Part shown: piece by piece, positions 1-8,178 of the stretch | Layout: each line of letters opens with the position of its first letter | Numbering within the stretch: position 1 is the stretch's first letter | Assembly (NCBI RefSeq): GCF_902833055.1 | Contig: NZ_CADFEJ010000005.1 | Span: forward strand, 124,001-188,000 | DNA length: 64,000 nucleotides | Reading direction: 5' to 3' | DNA from: Burkholderia territorii | GTDB lineage: Bacteria > Pseudomonadota > Gammaproteobacteria > Burkholderiales > Burkholderiaceae | Position numbers and translations under genes: made by a program | The notes under the pieces: model-generated | Database searches by the model: none | Told to the model about the DNA's origin: nothing | What the model saw: only the letters and a program-made list of their open reading frames with translations

Positions 1-140
1 TGCTTCCGGTTCAGTTGTATCGGGCTCCGGTCACATTGCCCGCAAGGCTCCTTACACATGTATTGCCCGGCGGATCGTCCCGTAGATAGCGAGGCTGCTA
101 TGCTTTGACACCCCACGTGCACGACATGACCGGCCGCCCA

Positions 141-590
141 ATGAACCTGACTTTCGCTCCCACCACCCGGTCTGACGCCGAACGTTTGGTGGCCATTCGA
201 ATTTCCGCGATGCGCGAGAGCTTGGAACGTGTCGGTCGCTTCGACCCGAAGCGGGCACGAGAGCGTTTCCTCGCGTCTTTTGATCCTGCACTCTGTCGCT
301 TCATCGAGGCCGATGGTATCCGTGTAGGCTTTGTGTTGATTCGCCCTCAAGAAGACCATCTGTACTTGGACCACTTGTACATCGAGCCTGAACATCAGAG
401 AAAGGGTATCGGGGCAGCAGTGCTGCGAGAGATCTGTGCAGATGCCGATGCGCAACGGATGCCCATTCGCCTGGGTGCACTGCGAGGCAGCGAATCGAAC
501 CGCTTCTATCAGCGGCACGGCTTCGAGCAGACGGACGAAACGGAATGGGACATTTACTACGTGCGCCAGCCGTATGCCACCAAGGCGTAG
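141..590 (+). CDS. GNAT-family N-acetyltransferase
   Basis: A small acetyltransferase predicted to move an acetyl group from acetyl-CoA to an unknown amine. The 149-residue product has the GNAT layout: an N-terminal helix pair, a central strand pair (DHLYLDHLYIEPEHQ) and the acetyl-CoA loop R-K-G-I-G-A-A right after it. The C-terminal part (ESNRFYQRHGFEQTDE) is the usual GNAT motif B, where N and Y contact the cofactor. The start is uncertain. In-frame TTG at 105 and ATG at 126 also exist and none has a good ribosome site; 141 gives the most family-like N-terminus. It stands alone and converges on the ferritin-like gene. Substrate cannot be inferred. Confidence 0.85.
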   Translation: MNLTFAPTTRSDAERLVAIRISAMRESLERVGRFDPKRARERFLASFDPALCRFIEADGIRVGFVLIRPQEDHLYLDHLYIEPEHQRKGIGAAVLREICADADAQRMPIRLGALRGSESNRFYQRHGFEQTDETEWDIYYVRQPYATKA

Positions 591-729
591 GCCTTCAAGT
601 TCTTGCGAACGAACCGAAGGCGCAGCCTGGAGAAGCATCAATCGCGAAAAACTTCATGCGATTGAAGATTCGTTCGGCATTCGCCCCGGGGCAACCCCGG
701 CGCCGGCACGGCGAATCAACGACATCGGA

Positions 730-765
730 CAACCGGGCGGCCGCGCGAACAGCACGGCCCGGTTG
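730..765. terminator. Stem-loop between convergent genes
   Basis: A 9-bp perfect inverted repeat (CAACCGGGC / GCCCGGTTG) with an 18-base loop lies between the GNAT gene and the ferritin-like gene, which converge here. There is no clean U-tract, so it is only a candidate bidirectional terminator. The rest of 591-779 holds nothing I recognise. Confidence 0.4.
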
Positions 766-779
766 CCCGACAACCATCG

Positions 780-1391
780 TTACATCATCTTGCCGCGTGA
801 CTTTTCGGCACGCGCGGCATCGGCCGCCGACTCGACCTTCTTCACTTCCTCCGGCGGCGGCAGCACCGCCTTGAAGCCCATCGAATCGATCCACATCTCG
901 CGCGCCCAGCCGCGGGTGTGATACAGGTGATGGTCCTCGTCGGCCTCGACTTCATCGTGCGCGGCCTTCAGCGCCTTCGCCGCATCGCCGTCGGGCAACT
1001 GGTCGGCGGCATAGCCGATCAGCTCCCAGTTCAGGTGATCCTTGGTTTCCGCCAGCACCACGCATTCGGCCGCGACGACCTGCGCGACCGCCGGATCGGC
1101 CTGCTTCTTCGCCTGCTCGATCACCTGGACGAGCGACTTGCCGGTTGCCGCCACGGCGGCGCGGCCCGGCGACTGTGCATCCGGATCGAGGCCGAGCGTT
1201 TCGAATACCTTGCGCAGCACCTCCTGATGATGCATCGTCTCGCGGTGGTACTTCTCCCACTCCTTGTGCAGGTCCTCGTCGGTCGCGCACTGGAGCGCGG
1301 CCTCGTAGATCTTCGCGCCGCCAAGCTCGGTCTCGTATGCCTGGCAGAGCAGTTCAAGGATGCCTTCGTGCTTCGATTGCCGTTGGGCCAT
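780..1391 (-). CDS. Ferritin-like domain protein
   Basis: A 203-residue helical protein with repeated E...H patterns of the ferritin-like fold: YETELGGAKIYEAAL, then KYHRETMHHQEVL, then AAECVVLAETKDHLNWELI, then DEVEADEDHHLYHTRGW. Such proteins bind a di-iron centre between four helices and act in iron storage or peroxide handling; which applies here is unknown. The C-terminal tail is charged (KKVESAADAARAEKSRGK). The start ATG follows a GAGAGG ribosome site. An intrinsic terminator lies only about 14 bases upstream of the start, inside the spacer after the DUF4142 gene, which limits read-through (see findings). It is the last gene of the minus-strand stress cluster. Confidence 0.8.
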   Translation of the reverse strand: MAQRQSKHEGILELLCQAYETELGGAKIYEAALQCATDEDLHKEWEKYHRETMHHQEVLRKVFETLGLDPDAQSPGRAAVAATGKSLVQVIEQAKKQADPAVAQVVAAECVVLAETKDHLNWELIGYAADQLPDGDAAKALKAAHDEVEADEDHHLYHTRGWAREMWIDSMGFKAVLPPPEEVKKVESAADAARAEKSRGKMM

Positions 1392-1404
1392 GACTGCCTC
1401 TCCG

Positions 1405-1429
1405 AAAAAACGGGCCGCCCGCGCGGCCC
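1405..1429 (-). terminator. Intrinsic terminator between DUF4142 gene and ferritin-like gene
   Basis: Read on the minus strand, a 7-bp all-GC stem (GGGCCGC / GCGGCCC, loop of 4) is followed after one base by six T residues, the standard rho-independent layout. It sits in the 59-base gap between the DUF4142 stop and the start of the ferritin-like gene. Confidence 0.75.
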
Positions 1430-1450
1430 TTGGGTTGAAACGGGCGCGCG

Positions 1451-2062
1451 TTACTGCGCGCCCACCTTGCGTTGGAGTTCCTCCGCCATGCTCAGGTGAT
1501 GCTTGAGCGTCGGCAGCGTGGATTTCGCGAACGCTCGCAGTTGCGCGTCCTTGCCGTCGCGCGCCTCGTCCTCGAACAGCGCGACCGCCTTCTTGTGCGC
1601 GTCCGGGCCGACCGCCGCGACATATGCGGTGTCGAAGTCGTGCCCGCGCTTGCCGCGCAGCGCCTCGACGTCCGGGTCCTGGATTTGATCCACCTGCGGT
1701 TTCATGCCGGCGCGCGCCGCAAGCGCGTTGAGCTTCGCATTCGCCTTGCCGTGATCGGCGACCATGCGCTTCGCGAACGCGCGGACGTCCGCCGATTGCG
1801 CCTGCTTCAGCGCAAGCTGGCTGGCCTGCACCTCGGCCTTGCCGGCGAGCGCGGCCTTGTCGACGAACTCGGCATCGCCGCCCTGCGGGGCCTTCGCGAT
1901 ACCGGCATCGTTCGCGCCGCCGCCCGACGACGGGTTGATCACGCCGCCCGGCACATGCGAATTCGATGCGGGCGGCTCGCTGGGCATCTGTGCCTGCGCG
2001 AATCCCGACACGGCGAGCACGCCCGCGGCAAGCGCCGCGATCGTCCAGTTGGGTTGTTTCAT
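1451..2062 (-). CDS. DUF4142 exported protein
   Basis: A 203-residue protein that begins with a signal peptide (MKQPNWTIAALAAGVLAVSG, cleavage likely after the FAQA that follows). After a low-complexity linker comes a DUF4142 ferritin-fold domain: AALAGKAEVQASQLALKQAQ, then FAKRMVADHGKANAKL, and a C-terminal LKHHLSMAEELQRK. Members are periplasmic four-helix proteins found in stress clusters; their activity is not established. It lies 28 bases downstream of the first SDR gene on the same strand, so the two are probably co-transcribed, ending at the terminator at 1405-1429. Confidence 0.85.
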   Translation of the reverse strand: MKQPNWTIAALAAGVLAVSGFAQAQMPSEPPASNSHVPGGVINPSSGGGANDAGIAKAPQGGDAEFVDKAALAGKAEVQASQLALKQAQSADVRAFAKRMVADHGKANAKLNALAARAGMKPQVDQIQDPDVEALRGKRGHDFDTAYVAAVGPDAHKKAVALFEDEARDGKDAQLRAFAKSTLPTLKHHLSMAEELQRKVGAQ

Positions 2063-2090
2063 GCGCTTTCTCCTTGTGTGGACAGAGCCG

Positions 2091-2948
2091 TCAGCCGCCG
2101 ACGATCGAGCCGCCGTTCGGATGCAAGGTCTGTCCCGTCATGTAACTCGCGCCCTCGGACGCGAGCAGCACGTAGCAGCCGATCAGTTCGTCCGGCTGCC
2201 CCGGCCGCTTGAGCGGCACGTTCGTGCCGAACTTCGATACCTGTTCGGCGGTGAAGGTGGACGGAATCAACGGCGTCCAGATCGGGCCGGGGGCCACGGC
2301 ATTCACGCGAATGTCGCGCTCGGCCAGCTCGATCGACAGCGAGCGCGTGAACGCGACGATCGCCCCCTTGGTCGCCGAGTAGTCGGGCAGCTTCGGGCTG
2401 CCGTGATACGCGGTCACCGATGCGGTATTGACGATGCGCCCGCCCGCCTTCATGTGCGCCAGCGCGGCCTGCGTGCAGAACACCATGCCGTACACGTTGG
2501 TGCGGAACGTGCGCTCGAGCTGTTCCTCGGTCACGTCCTCGATGCCCGGCTGCGGATGCTGTTCGCCGGCGTTGTTGACGAGCACGTCGAGCCGTCCCAG
2601 CCGCTCGACCGTGCGTGCGACGGCGTCGTGCGCCTGCCGCCGGTCGCCGACGTCACACGCGATCGCCTCGCAACGCCGGCCCGCCTGCTCGATCAGGCGC
2701 TTCGTGTGCGCCGCGTCGTCCGATTCGTTCAGATAGACGATCGCGACATCCGCGCCCTCCTTCGCGAAGCCGATCGCCACCGCGCGGCCGATCCCGCTGT
2801 CGCCGCCCGTCACGAACGCGACCTTGCCGGCCAGCTTGCCGCTGCCGACGTAATCGGCCGCTTCGTCGTGCGGCTTCGGATGCATCTCCTGCTCGCGGCC
2901 CGGCTGTCGCGTCTGCGTCTGGGGCGGCGGGGCTTTGGTGTCGGTCAT
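2091..2948 (-). CDS. SDR family oxidoreductase (YhdF/YgkN-type)
   Basis: An NAD(P)-dependent short-chain dehydrogenase of 285 residues. The nucleotide-binding glycine motif is TGGDSGIGRA near residue 52, the NNAG motif and the catalytic Tyr-x3-Lys (YSATKGA) follow, and PGPIWTPL precedes the substrate lid. The extended N-terminus (KAPPPQTQTRQPGREQEMHP) is typical of the glucose/ribitol dehydrogenase-like subgroup often found in bacterial stress clusters. The chosen ATG at 2948 follows an AGGAGG-like site; a longer reading frame continues upstream without one. The substrate is unknown. Neighbours are stress-type genes on the same strand. Confidence 0.85.
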   Translation of the reverse strand: MTDTKAPPPQTQTRQPGREQEMHPKPHDEAADYVGSGKLAGKVAFVTGGDSGIGRAVAIGFAKEGADVAIVYLNESDDAAHTKRLIEQAGRRCEAIACDVGDRRQAHDAVARTVERLGRLDVLVNNAGEQHPQPGIEDVTEEQLERTFRTNVYGMVFCTQAALAHMKAGGRIVNTASVTAYHGSPKLPDYSATKGAIVAFTRSLSIELAERDIRVNAVAPGPIWTPLIPSTFTAEQVSKFGTNVPLKRPGQPDELIGCYVLLASEGASYMTGQTLHPNGGSIVGG

Positions 2949-3056
2949 GGGTTTCCTCCTTGGTCGGGTGTCGCGAATGCATCGCAAGCCGCGTGCCGCC
3001 TGGCGCGCGGCGCGCACCGGCCCGCCGAATGGCAGGCTCGTGCGGAAATGGCCTGC

Positions 3057-3623
3057 TCAGCGCGGGTTGCCTTGCGTGGTGCCGTCCGGCCGGCGCACCG
3101 GATCGAAATCGCGCCATTCGCCGTCCTGCCAGTCGCCTTCGACGCACTCGATCGATTGCGCGCCGGTCGCGCGCAGCACGTCTTCCGCGGCGGCCGCGGT
3201 CGTGGCCGTCACGCGCGCGGCCAGGATCACGCCGGTTTCGGAATGCGCGAGCGTGCCCTTGCCTTCGGCCTGCTCGCCGCGCATCCGGCCCAGCGCGCCG
3301 CCGAATGCGCCGAGATACGCGCCCGCGAGCGCGCCCGCGGCCGGCACGAACCAGTAGTGCACGCCGAGCGCATAGACGATCAGCCCGACGATCGCGCCGA
3401 TCAGCAGCCCGCGCAGCGCGCCGACCATCGCACCGCGACCGCCCGGCTTCGCGGCCGTATCGGCATACACGTCGCCGCCGATCGGAAACCGCGCGTGCTG
3501 GCCGCCCGGATTCAGGAAGAAGATCGACACGTCGTCCGGGCCGAATGCGCGCTCGTAAAGGTGGCGCGCGCCACCTTCCGCTTCATCGAACGTCGTGAAG
3601 CGTCCTGCGACGATCATGGCCAT
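3057..3623 (-). CDS. Glycine-zipper membrane protein, general-stress type
   Basis: A 188-residue protein with a soluble N-terminal region (IVAGRFTTFDEAEGGARHLY), one or two membrane segments rich in Gly and Ala (LRGLLIGAIVGLIVYALG, then AAGALAGAYLGAFGGALG) and a soluble C-terminal region ending in a charged tail. The two halves read like the small domains of YflT/general stress protein 17M-type proteins around a glycine zipper, but I cannot name a family with certainty. The start ATG has AAGGAG seven bases upstream. It is part of the minus-strand stress cluster. Confidence 0.7.
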   Translation of the reverse strand: MAMIVAGRFTTFDEAEGGARHLYERAFGPDDVSIFFLNPGGQHARFPIGGDVYADTAAKPGGRGAMVGALRGLLIGAIVGLIVYALGVHYWFVPAAGALAGAYLGAFGGALGRMRGEQAEGKGTLAHSETGVILAARVTATTAAAAEDVLRATGAQSIECVEGDWQDGEWRDFDPVRRPDGTTQGNPR

Positions 3624-3685
3624 GTTCGTGCTCCTTCATAAGGTGCCGCGCACGCGACGGCGTGCGCGACGCGACGGGGCGGCGC

Positions 3686-3985
3686 TCACATCAGCCGCCC
3701 GAGCTCCTTCGATACCGATGCCGGCGTGTCGTATTCGCGTTCGGGGATCTGCCTGAGCATGTCGAGCACGCGCGGGTCGGCGTGCGAGCGCTCCGCGCAC
3801 TGGACGACGTCCGACTTGCTCGCCGGATAGTCCATCCCCTTCAGCGCCTTCTGCACGTCGACCGGGCTCGGCGCCTTGCCGTGGCCGCCCTGATGGCCGC
3901 CCTTGTCGTGGTCCTGCTGCGTGCGCTCGCCTTCGTGCGCGCGCGAGTGGCTGTATTCGTGGCCCGTATGTTGTCGGGATGACAT
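3686..3985 (-). CDS. DUF2795 domain protein
   Basis: A 99-residue soluble protein. The N-terminal third is His/Gly/Glu-rich and disordered (HEYSHSRAHEGERTQQDHDK, then GGHQGGHGK). The C-terminal 60 residues match DUF2795: SPVDVQKALKGMDYPASKSD, then a helix and IPEREYDTPASVSKELG. DUF2795 proteins are small stress-associated proteins of unknown action. A longer upstream open frame exists but overlaps the second SDR gene and lacks a ribosome site; the ATG at 3985 follows GGAGG. Confidence 0.8.
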   Translation of the reverse strand: MSSRQHTGHEYSHSRAHEGERTQQDHDKGGHQGGHGKAPSPVDVQKALKGMDYPASKSDVVQCAERSHADPRVLDMLRQIPEREYDTPASVSKELGRLM

Positions 3986-4040
3986 GGAAACCTCCTTCGG
4001 ATGAGAAACCGGGAAACGGAATGGCAGGAACGGCACGCGA

Positions 4041-5069
4041 TCACGTCGGCGCACGCCGTGCACGCGCGAGCGCGGCGACCACCAGTGCCGCGGCACCCAG
4101 CGCGACCGCTCCCGCCACCTTCGGCTGCTGCACCACCGCGTTGTACGCACAACCGCGCAGCACGGGCCCTTCCATCCCTTCGCGCTCGTGCAGTGCGTGG
4201 CGGGACTCGTACAGCGCGTTGTCGTCGCGCGGGCGCGCGGGGCGCACCGTGCGCTGGCCGCGCGAGAACAGCGTGGCCGCGACGCGATCGAACAGACGCG
4301 GCGCGTGGTACGCACCGGCCGACGTCAGCTTCGCGGCGCCGCCGACGAACAGCGCGCGGCGCGGATGCGCGGCGGCGAACAGAATCGCGTCGGCGACGAG
4401 TTCGGGGTCGTAGATCGGCGGCGGCAGCTTCGCCTCGACGTTCATGTAGTTCTTCGCGTGCATCACGAACATCGTGTCGATCGCGGCCGGCTTGATCAGC
4501 GTGACGGACACGGGCAAGTGATCCGACTCGAGCTCGAGCCGCAGCGAATCGGTGAAACCCTTCACCGCGTGCTTCGATGCCACATACGCGCTTTGCAGCG
4601 GCACCGGCGCATCGGACGCCTCGCTACCCATGTTGATGATCGCGCCGCCGTGGAAGTCGCTCTTGCGCCTGAAATGATCCGACGCGACGAGCGAGCCGTG
4701 CACGACGCCCCAATAGTTGGTGTCGAACAGCCGTCGCTGATCCTCGAGCGGCACTGCCGCCGCCGTACCGAAGATCGACACGCCCGCGTTGTTGACCCAC
4801 GTATCGAAACCACCATAGGTATCGGCCGCCTTGGCGGCCGCGCGTTGCACGTCCTCGAGGACGCCGACGTCGCCGGCCACCGGCACCGCGAGGCCGCCGT
4901 GCTGGCGGATCTCCTCGCACAGCGTGTTCAGCGCGTCCTCGTTGCGCGCGAACAGCACCAGCTTCGCCCCGCGCCGTGCCGCCTTGCGCGCGGTGACGAG
5001 GCCGATGCCGCTGGTGGCGCCCGTGATCACGATCGTCTGCTCGCCGACCGGTTTGAGCATGCAGTTCAT
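4041..5069 (-). CDS. SDR family oxidoreductase with C-terminal membrane segment
   Basis: A 342-residue short-chain dehydrogenase: cofactor motif TGATSGIGL near residue 20, NNAG, catalytic Tyr-x3-Lys (YVASKHA) and PAAIDTMF. It is longer than the typical 250 residues. The extra C-terminal 90 residues contain a basic region and a hydrophobic segment near the end (VAGAVALGAAALVVAALARA), so the protein may be membrane-anchored. The in-frame GTG at 5072 precedes the ATG at 5069, which has AAGGAG at good spacing. The substrate is unknown. It lies in the stress cluster, 27 bases downstream of the BON gene. Confidence 0.82.
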   Translation of the reverse strand: MNCMLKPVGEQTIVITGATSGIGLVTARKAARRGAKLVLFARNEDALNTLCEEIRQHGGLAVPVAGDVGVLEDVQRAAAKAADTYGGFDTWVNNAGVSIFGTAAAVPLEDQRRLFDTNYWGVVHGSLVASDHFRRKSDFHGGAIINMGSEASDAPVPLQSAYVASKHAVKGFTDSLRLELESDHLPVSVTLIKPAAIDTMFVMHAKNYMNVEAKLPPPIYDPELVADAILFAAAHPRRALFVGGAAKLTSAGAYHAPRLFDRVAATLFSRGQRTVRPARPRDDNALYESRHALHEREGMEGPVLRGCAYNAVVQQPKVAGAVALGAAALVVAALARARRAPT

Positions 5070-5096
5070 CACTGGACTCCTTCTACGGGGCCGCGA

Positions 5097-5501
5097 TTAT
5101 TTCGGGCGAATGGTCAACTGGTTGCGCACGTCCTGCACGCCGTCGATCTGCTTGACGACATTTGCGGCCTGCGCGCGCTGCTGGTCGTCCGGCACGCTGC
5201 CGGTCAGCATCACGACGCCGTGGCGCGTCTTCACGTGAATGTCGCCGGCCGACAGGCCGCTCGTGCCGACCAGCTCGGCTTTCGCCTTGGTCGTGATGGT
5301 CGCGTCGCGGATCTTCGTGCCGGTGCTCGAATGGGTCGACGACGACATGGACGATGTGGTGCCGTCGTCTCCGGCGGCAAACGCGTTCGGCGCGACGACG
5401 GTACAGGCAGTGGCCGCGGCGATCGCGATCGCCATGCCGAGACGCGTCGCCGCACGACGGCGGAATCGCGGCGCGCGGGCTTGCAGCGGGAATACCTTCA
5501 T
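5097..5501 (-). CDS. BON domain periplasmic protein
   Basis: A 134-residue exported protein. It has a basic N-terminus, a hydrophobic signal core (LGMAIAIAAATACTVVA) with likely cleavage after NAFA, a Ser/Thr-rich linker, then one BON domain (IRDATITTKAKAELVGTSGL, then VKTRHGVVMLTGSVPDDQQR, then the closing VDVRNQLTI-like strand). BON domains bind phospholipid membranes and are common in osmotic-stress proteins such as OsmY. It is the first gene of the minus-strand stress cluster, so its upstream region (5502-5743) likely carries the cluster promoter. Confidence 0.85.
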   Translation of the reverse strand: MKVFPLQARAPRFRRRAATRLGMAIAIAAATACTVVAPNAFAAGDDGTTSSMSSSTHSSTGTKIRDATITTKAKAELVGTSGLSAGDIHVKTRHGVVMLTGSVPDDQQRAQAANVVKQIDGVQDVRNQLTIRPK

Positions 5502-5522
5502 CGTGACCTCCTATCGTGTGAT

Positions 5523-5536
5523 GCCGGCATGCCGGC
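5523..5536. promoter_or_regulatory. 14-bp palindrome upstream of the stress cluster
   Basis: GCCGGCATGCCGGC is a perfect 14-bp palindrome starting 22 bases upstream of the BON start codon, in the divergent spacer to the glycosyltransferase gene. It could be an operator or an mRNA hairpin. An AT-rich patch near 5628-5640 (TTGTAATTTTTTC) is the only other notable feature of this spacer. Confidence 0.35.
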
Positions 5537-5743
5537 GGACATCCGGATGACGCAAATCGCGTGCCGCGCGCAGCACGCCGCATGTACGCGCGGCACGGTG
5601 ATCGGACGCCCTTTCATCCAACGCGTTGTAATTTTTTCGGCACATGAGCGGGGTGTGCGTCCCGCAAAGTGCCGGGCACGGCGATTGCCGCAGAGGGACG
5701 CAACGGGGCTCGCCGGCGTGGCCCCGACCTCGGGAGCAACACC

Positions 5744-7060
5744 ATGCAAAGAATTGCGTTGATCAGTGAACATGCGTCGCCGCTGGGGGTGATCGGCGGC
5801 GTGGATGCGGGCGGGCAGAACATCTACGTCGCGAACGTCGCGAAGCAGTTGGCCGAGCGCGGTCTCGACGTCGACGTCTACACGCGCTGCGACAATCCGC
5901 ACCTGCCGGAAGTCGTGCAGATCGGCCCGCGCATGCGGGTGATCCACGTGCCCGTCGGGCCGCCCGCCGATATCCCGAAGGAACGGCTGCTGCCGTACAT
6001 GGGCGCGTTCGCGGACTACATGGTCGCGCGCATGCGGCGCGAGCCCGACCCCGTCGACGTGATGCACGCGAACTTCTTCATGTCGGGCGAGGCCGCGCTG
6101 CGCGTGAAGAAGCGTCTCGGAATTCCGCTCGTCATGACGTTCCATGCGCTCGGCCGTGTGCGCCGGCTGCATCAGGGCGCGGCCGACGGATTCCCGGACG
6201 AGCGCTTCGAGATCGAGGACACGCTCGCGCGCCGCGCGGACCGGCTGATCGCCGAGTGTCCGCAGGATGCGCTCGACCTGACCACGCACTACCGCGCCGA
6301 TGCCGCGCGCATCGAGATCGTGCCCTGCGGGTTCGATGCGCGCGAATTCCGGCCGGTGCCGCGTGTCGACGCGCGGGCGCGGCTCGGCTGGCCGCACGAT
6401 GCATTCGTCGTGCTGCAGCTCGGGCGGCTCGTGCCGCGCAAGGGAATCGACACCGTGATCGACGCGCTCGCGCGCATGCCGCGCGATCCGGCCCGGCCGA
6501 CGCGGCTCTACATCGTCGGCGGCAGCCAGGCGACGCCGGACCCGGCGCGCGATCCGGAACTGGCACGCCTCGCCGCGCTCGCGCACGACACCGGCATCGC
6601 GGAACGCGTGACGTTCGTGGGCCGGCGCGAGCGCGACATGCTGCACCTGTACTACAGCGCGGCCGACGTATTCGTGACGACGCCATGGTACGAGCCGTTC
6701 GGCATCACGCCCGTTGAGGCGATGGCGTGCGCCGCGCCGGTGATCGGCAGCAACGTCGGCGGCATCCGCACGACGGTGGACGACGGCGTCACCGGCTACC
6801 TGGTGCCGCCGCGCGACCCGGCCGCGCTCGCCGAGCGGCTCGTGCAGCTGCGCGCACGGCCGGACCTTTGCGAGGCGCTCGGGCGGGCCGGCTATCTGCG
6901 CGCGCACCGCTTCTATACATGGCGCGGCGTGGCTGACCGCCTCATCGACATCTACCGCGACGTCGCCCATCCGCAACGTGCCGGCGCGGCGGCCAGCAAC
7001 CGCCGAACGCCCGTCGCGACCACGCCGGGCGTCCTCGCGCACCGCAAGGAGAATGCATGA
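5744..7060 (+). CDS. GT4-family glycosyltransferase
   Basis: A 438-residue retaining glycosyltransferase of GT-B fold, using a nucleotide sugar. The N-terminal domain has the loop [16 protein letters not shown] seen in sucrose-phosphate synthase and MshA-like GT4 enzymes. The C-terminal domain has [19 protein letters not shown] and the E-x7-E donor site ([20 protein letters not shown]). The ATG at 5744 gives the standard N-terminus [10 protein letters not shown]. The gene overlaps the next one by ATGA (7057-7060), so the two are translationally coupled and may act in one pathway, with UDP-xylose (or its precursor) as a plausible but unproven donor. Confidence 0.88.
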   Translation: MQRIALISEHASPLGVIGGVDAGGQNIYVANVAKQLAERGLDVDVYTRCDNPHLPEVVQIGPRMRVIHVPVGPPADIPKERLLPYMGAFADYMVARMRREPDPVDVMHANFFMSGEAALRVKKRLGIPLVMTFHALGRVRRLHQGAADGFPDERFEIEDTLARRADRLIAECPQDALDLTTHYRADAARIEIVPCGFDAREFRPVPRVDARARLGWPHDAFVVLQLGRLVPRKGIDTVIDALARMPRDPARPTRLYIVGGSQATPDPARDPELARLAALAHDTGIAERVTFVGRRERDMLHLYYSAADVFVTTPWYEPFGITPVEAMACAAPVIGSNVGGIRTTVDDGVTGYLVPPRDPAALAERLVQLRARPDLCEALGRAGYLRAHRFYTWRGVADRLIDIYRDVAHPQRAGAAASNRRTPVATTPGVLAHRKENA

Positions 7061-8103
7061 TGAAGGGCTATGATCGCAAACGGGTGCTCGTCACCGGCGG
7101 TGCCGGGTTTCTCGGTTCGCATCTGTGCGAGCGCCTCGTGACGGCCGGACACGACGTGCTGTGCGTCGACAATTTCTACACCGGGACGAAGGACAACATC
7201 GCGCATCTGCTCGATGCGCCGAATTTCGAGCTGATGCGGCACGACGTGACATTCCCGCTGTACGTCGAAGTCGACGAAATCTACAACCTCGCGTGCCCGG
7301 CGTCTCCCGTGCACTATCAGCGCGACCCGGTGCAGACGACCAAGACCAGCGTGCACGGCGCGATCAACCTGCTCGGCCTCGCGAAGCGCGTGAAGGCGCG
7401 CATCCTGCAGGCGTCGACGAGCGAAGTGTACGGCGACCCCGACGTGCATCCGCAGGACGAACGCTACTGCGGCCGCGTGAACCCGATCGGCGTGCGCGCG
7501 TGCTACGACGAAGGCAAGCGCTGCGCGGAGACGCTGTTCATGGACTATCACCGCCAGTACGGCGTCGACGTCCGGATCGCGCGGATCTTCAACACATACG
7601 GGCCACGCATGCATCCGGCCGACGGGCGCGTCGTGTCCAACTTCATCACGCAGGCGCTGGCGGGCGAGCCGCTGACCGTCTACGGCGACGGCAGGCAGAC
7701 GCGTTCGTTCTGCTATGTCGACGACATGGTGGATGCGCTGGTCCGGCTGATGGACGAGCCGGGCGACGCATGCGAGCCGGTGAACCTCGGCAGCGACGAC
7801 GAGATCGCGATGATCGACGTCGCGCGCGAAGTCGTGAGGATCGTCGGCGCGGCGGTGGCGATCGAGTTCCGTCCGCTGCCGTCCGACGATCCGCGCCAGC
7901 GGCGGCCGGACCTCGACGCCGCGTACCGGCGCCTCGGCTGGCGTGCGACGACGTCGCTCGCGAGCGGGCTAGCGCATACCGCGCGGTATTTCATCCATCG
8001 GCAGGTCGTGCATCACACGCCGGGCGACCTCGTGCGCAGCACGCAGATCGCGTCGCACATGCTCGCGCAGATCAGCACGCAGAACCGGCCGGCGACGACC
8101 TGA
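7057..8103 (+). CDS. UDP-glucuronate decarboxylase (UDP-xylose synthase) family
   Basis: A 348-residue extended SDR. The NAD motif [15 protein letters not shown] is at residues 9-23. The Ser/Tyr/Lys triad is in STSEVYGDP and in [10 protein letters not shown] (Y-x3-K). The stretch [20 protein letters not shown] is characteristic of UDP-xylose synthases rather than general epimerases. The enzyme would oxidise and decarboxylate UDP-glucuronate to UDP-xylose, giving a pentose donor for surface glycan. The start has AAGGAGA a few bases upstream and overlaps the GT4 stop. The remaining 8104-8178 is a short GC-rich spacer to the convergent kinase gene. Confidence 0.85.
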   Translation: MMKGYDRKRVLVTGGAGFLGSHLCERLVTAGHDVLCVDNFYTGTKDNIAHLLDAPNFELMRHDVTFPLYVEVDEIYNLACPASPVHYQRDPVQTTKTSVHGAINLLGLAKRVKARILQASTSEVYGDPDVHPQDERYCGRVNPIGVRACYDEGKRCAETLFMDYHRQYGVDVRIARIFNTYGPRMHPADGRVVSNFITQALAGEPLTVYGDGRQTRSFCYVDDMVDALVRLMDEPGDACEPVNLGSDDEIAMIDVAREVVRIVGAAVAIEFRPLPSDDPRQRRPDLDAAYRRLGWRATTSLASGLAHTARYFIHRQVVHHTPGDLVRSTQIASHMLAQISTQNRPATT

Positions 8104-8178
8104 ACGCGGCGGCCTGGTAACGCGAATTCGCGCGGCCGTCCACCGATGCGGCCGCGGGCGGCCGATGCGCGGCGCGCA

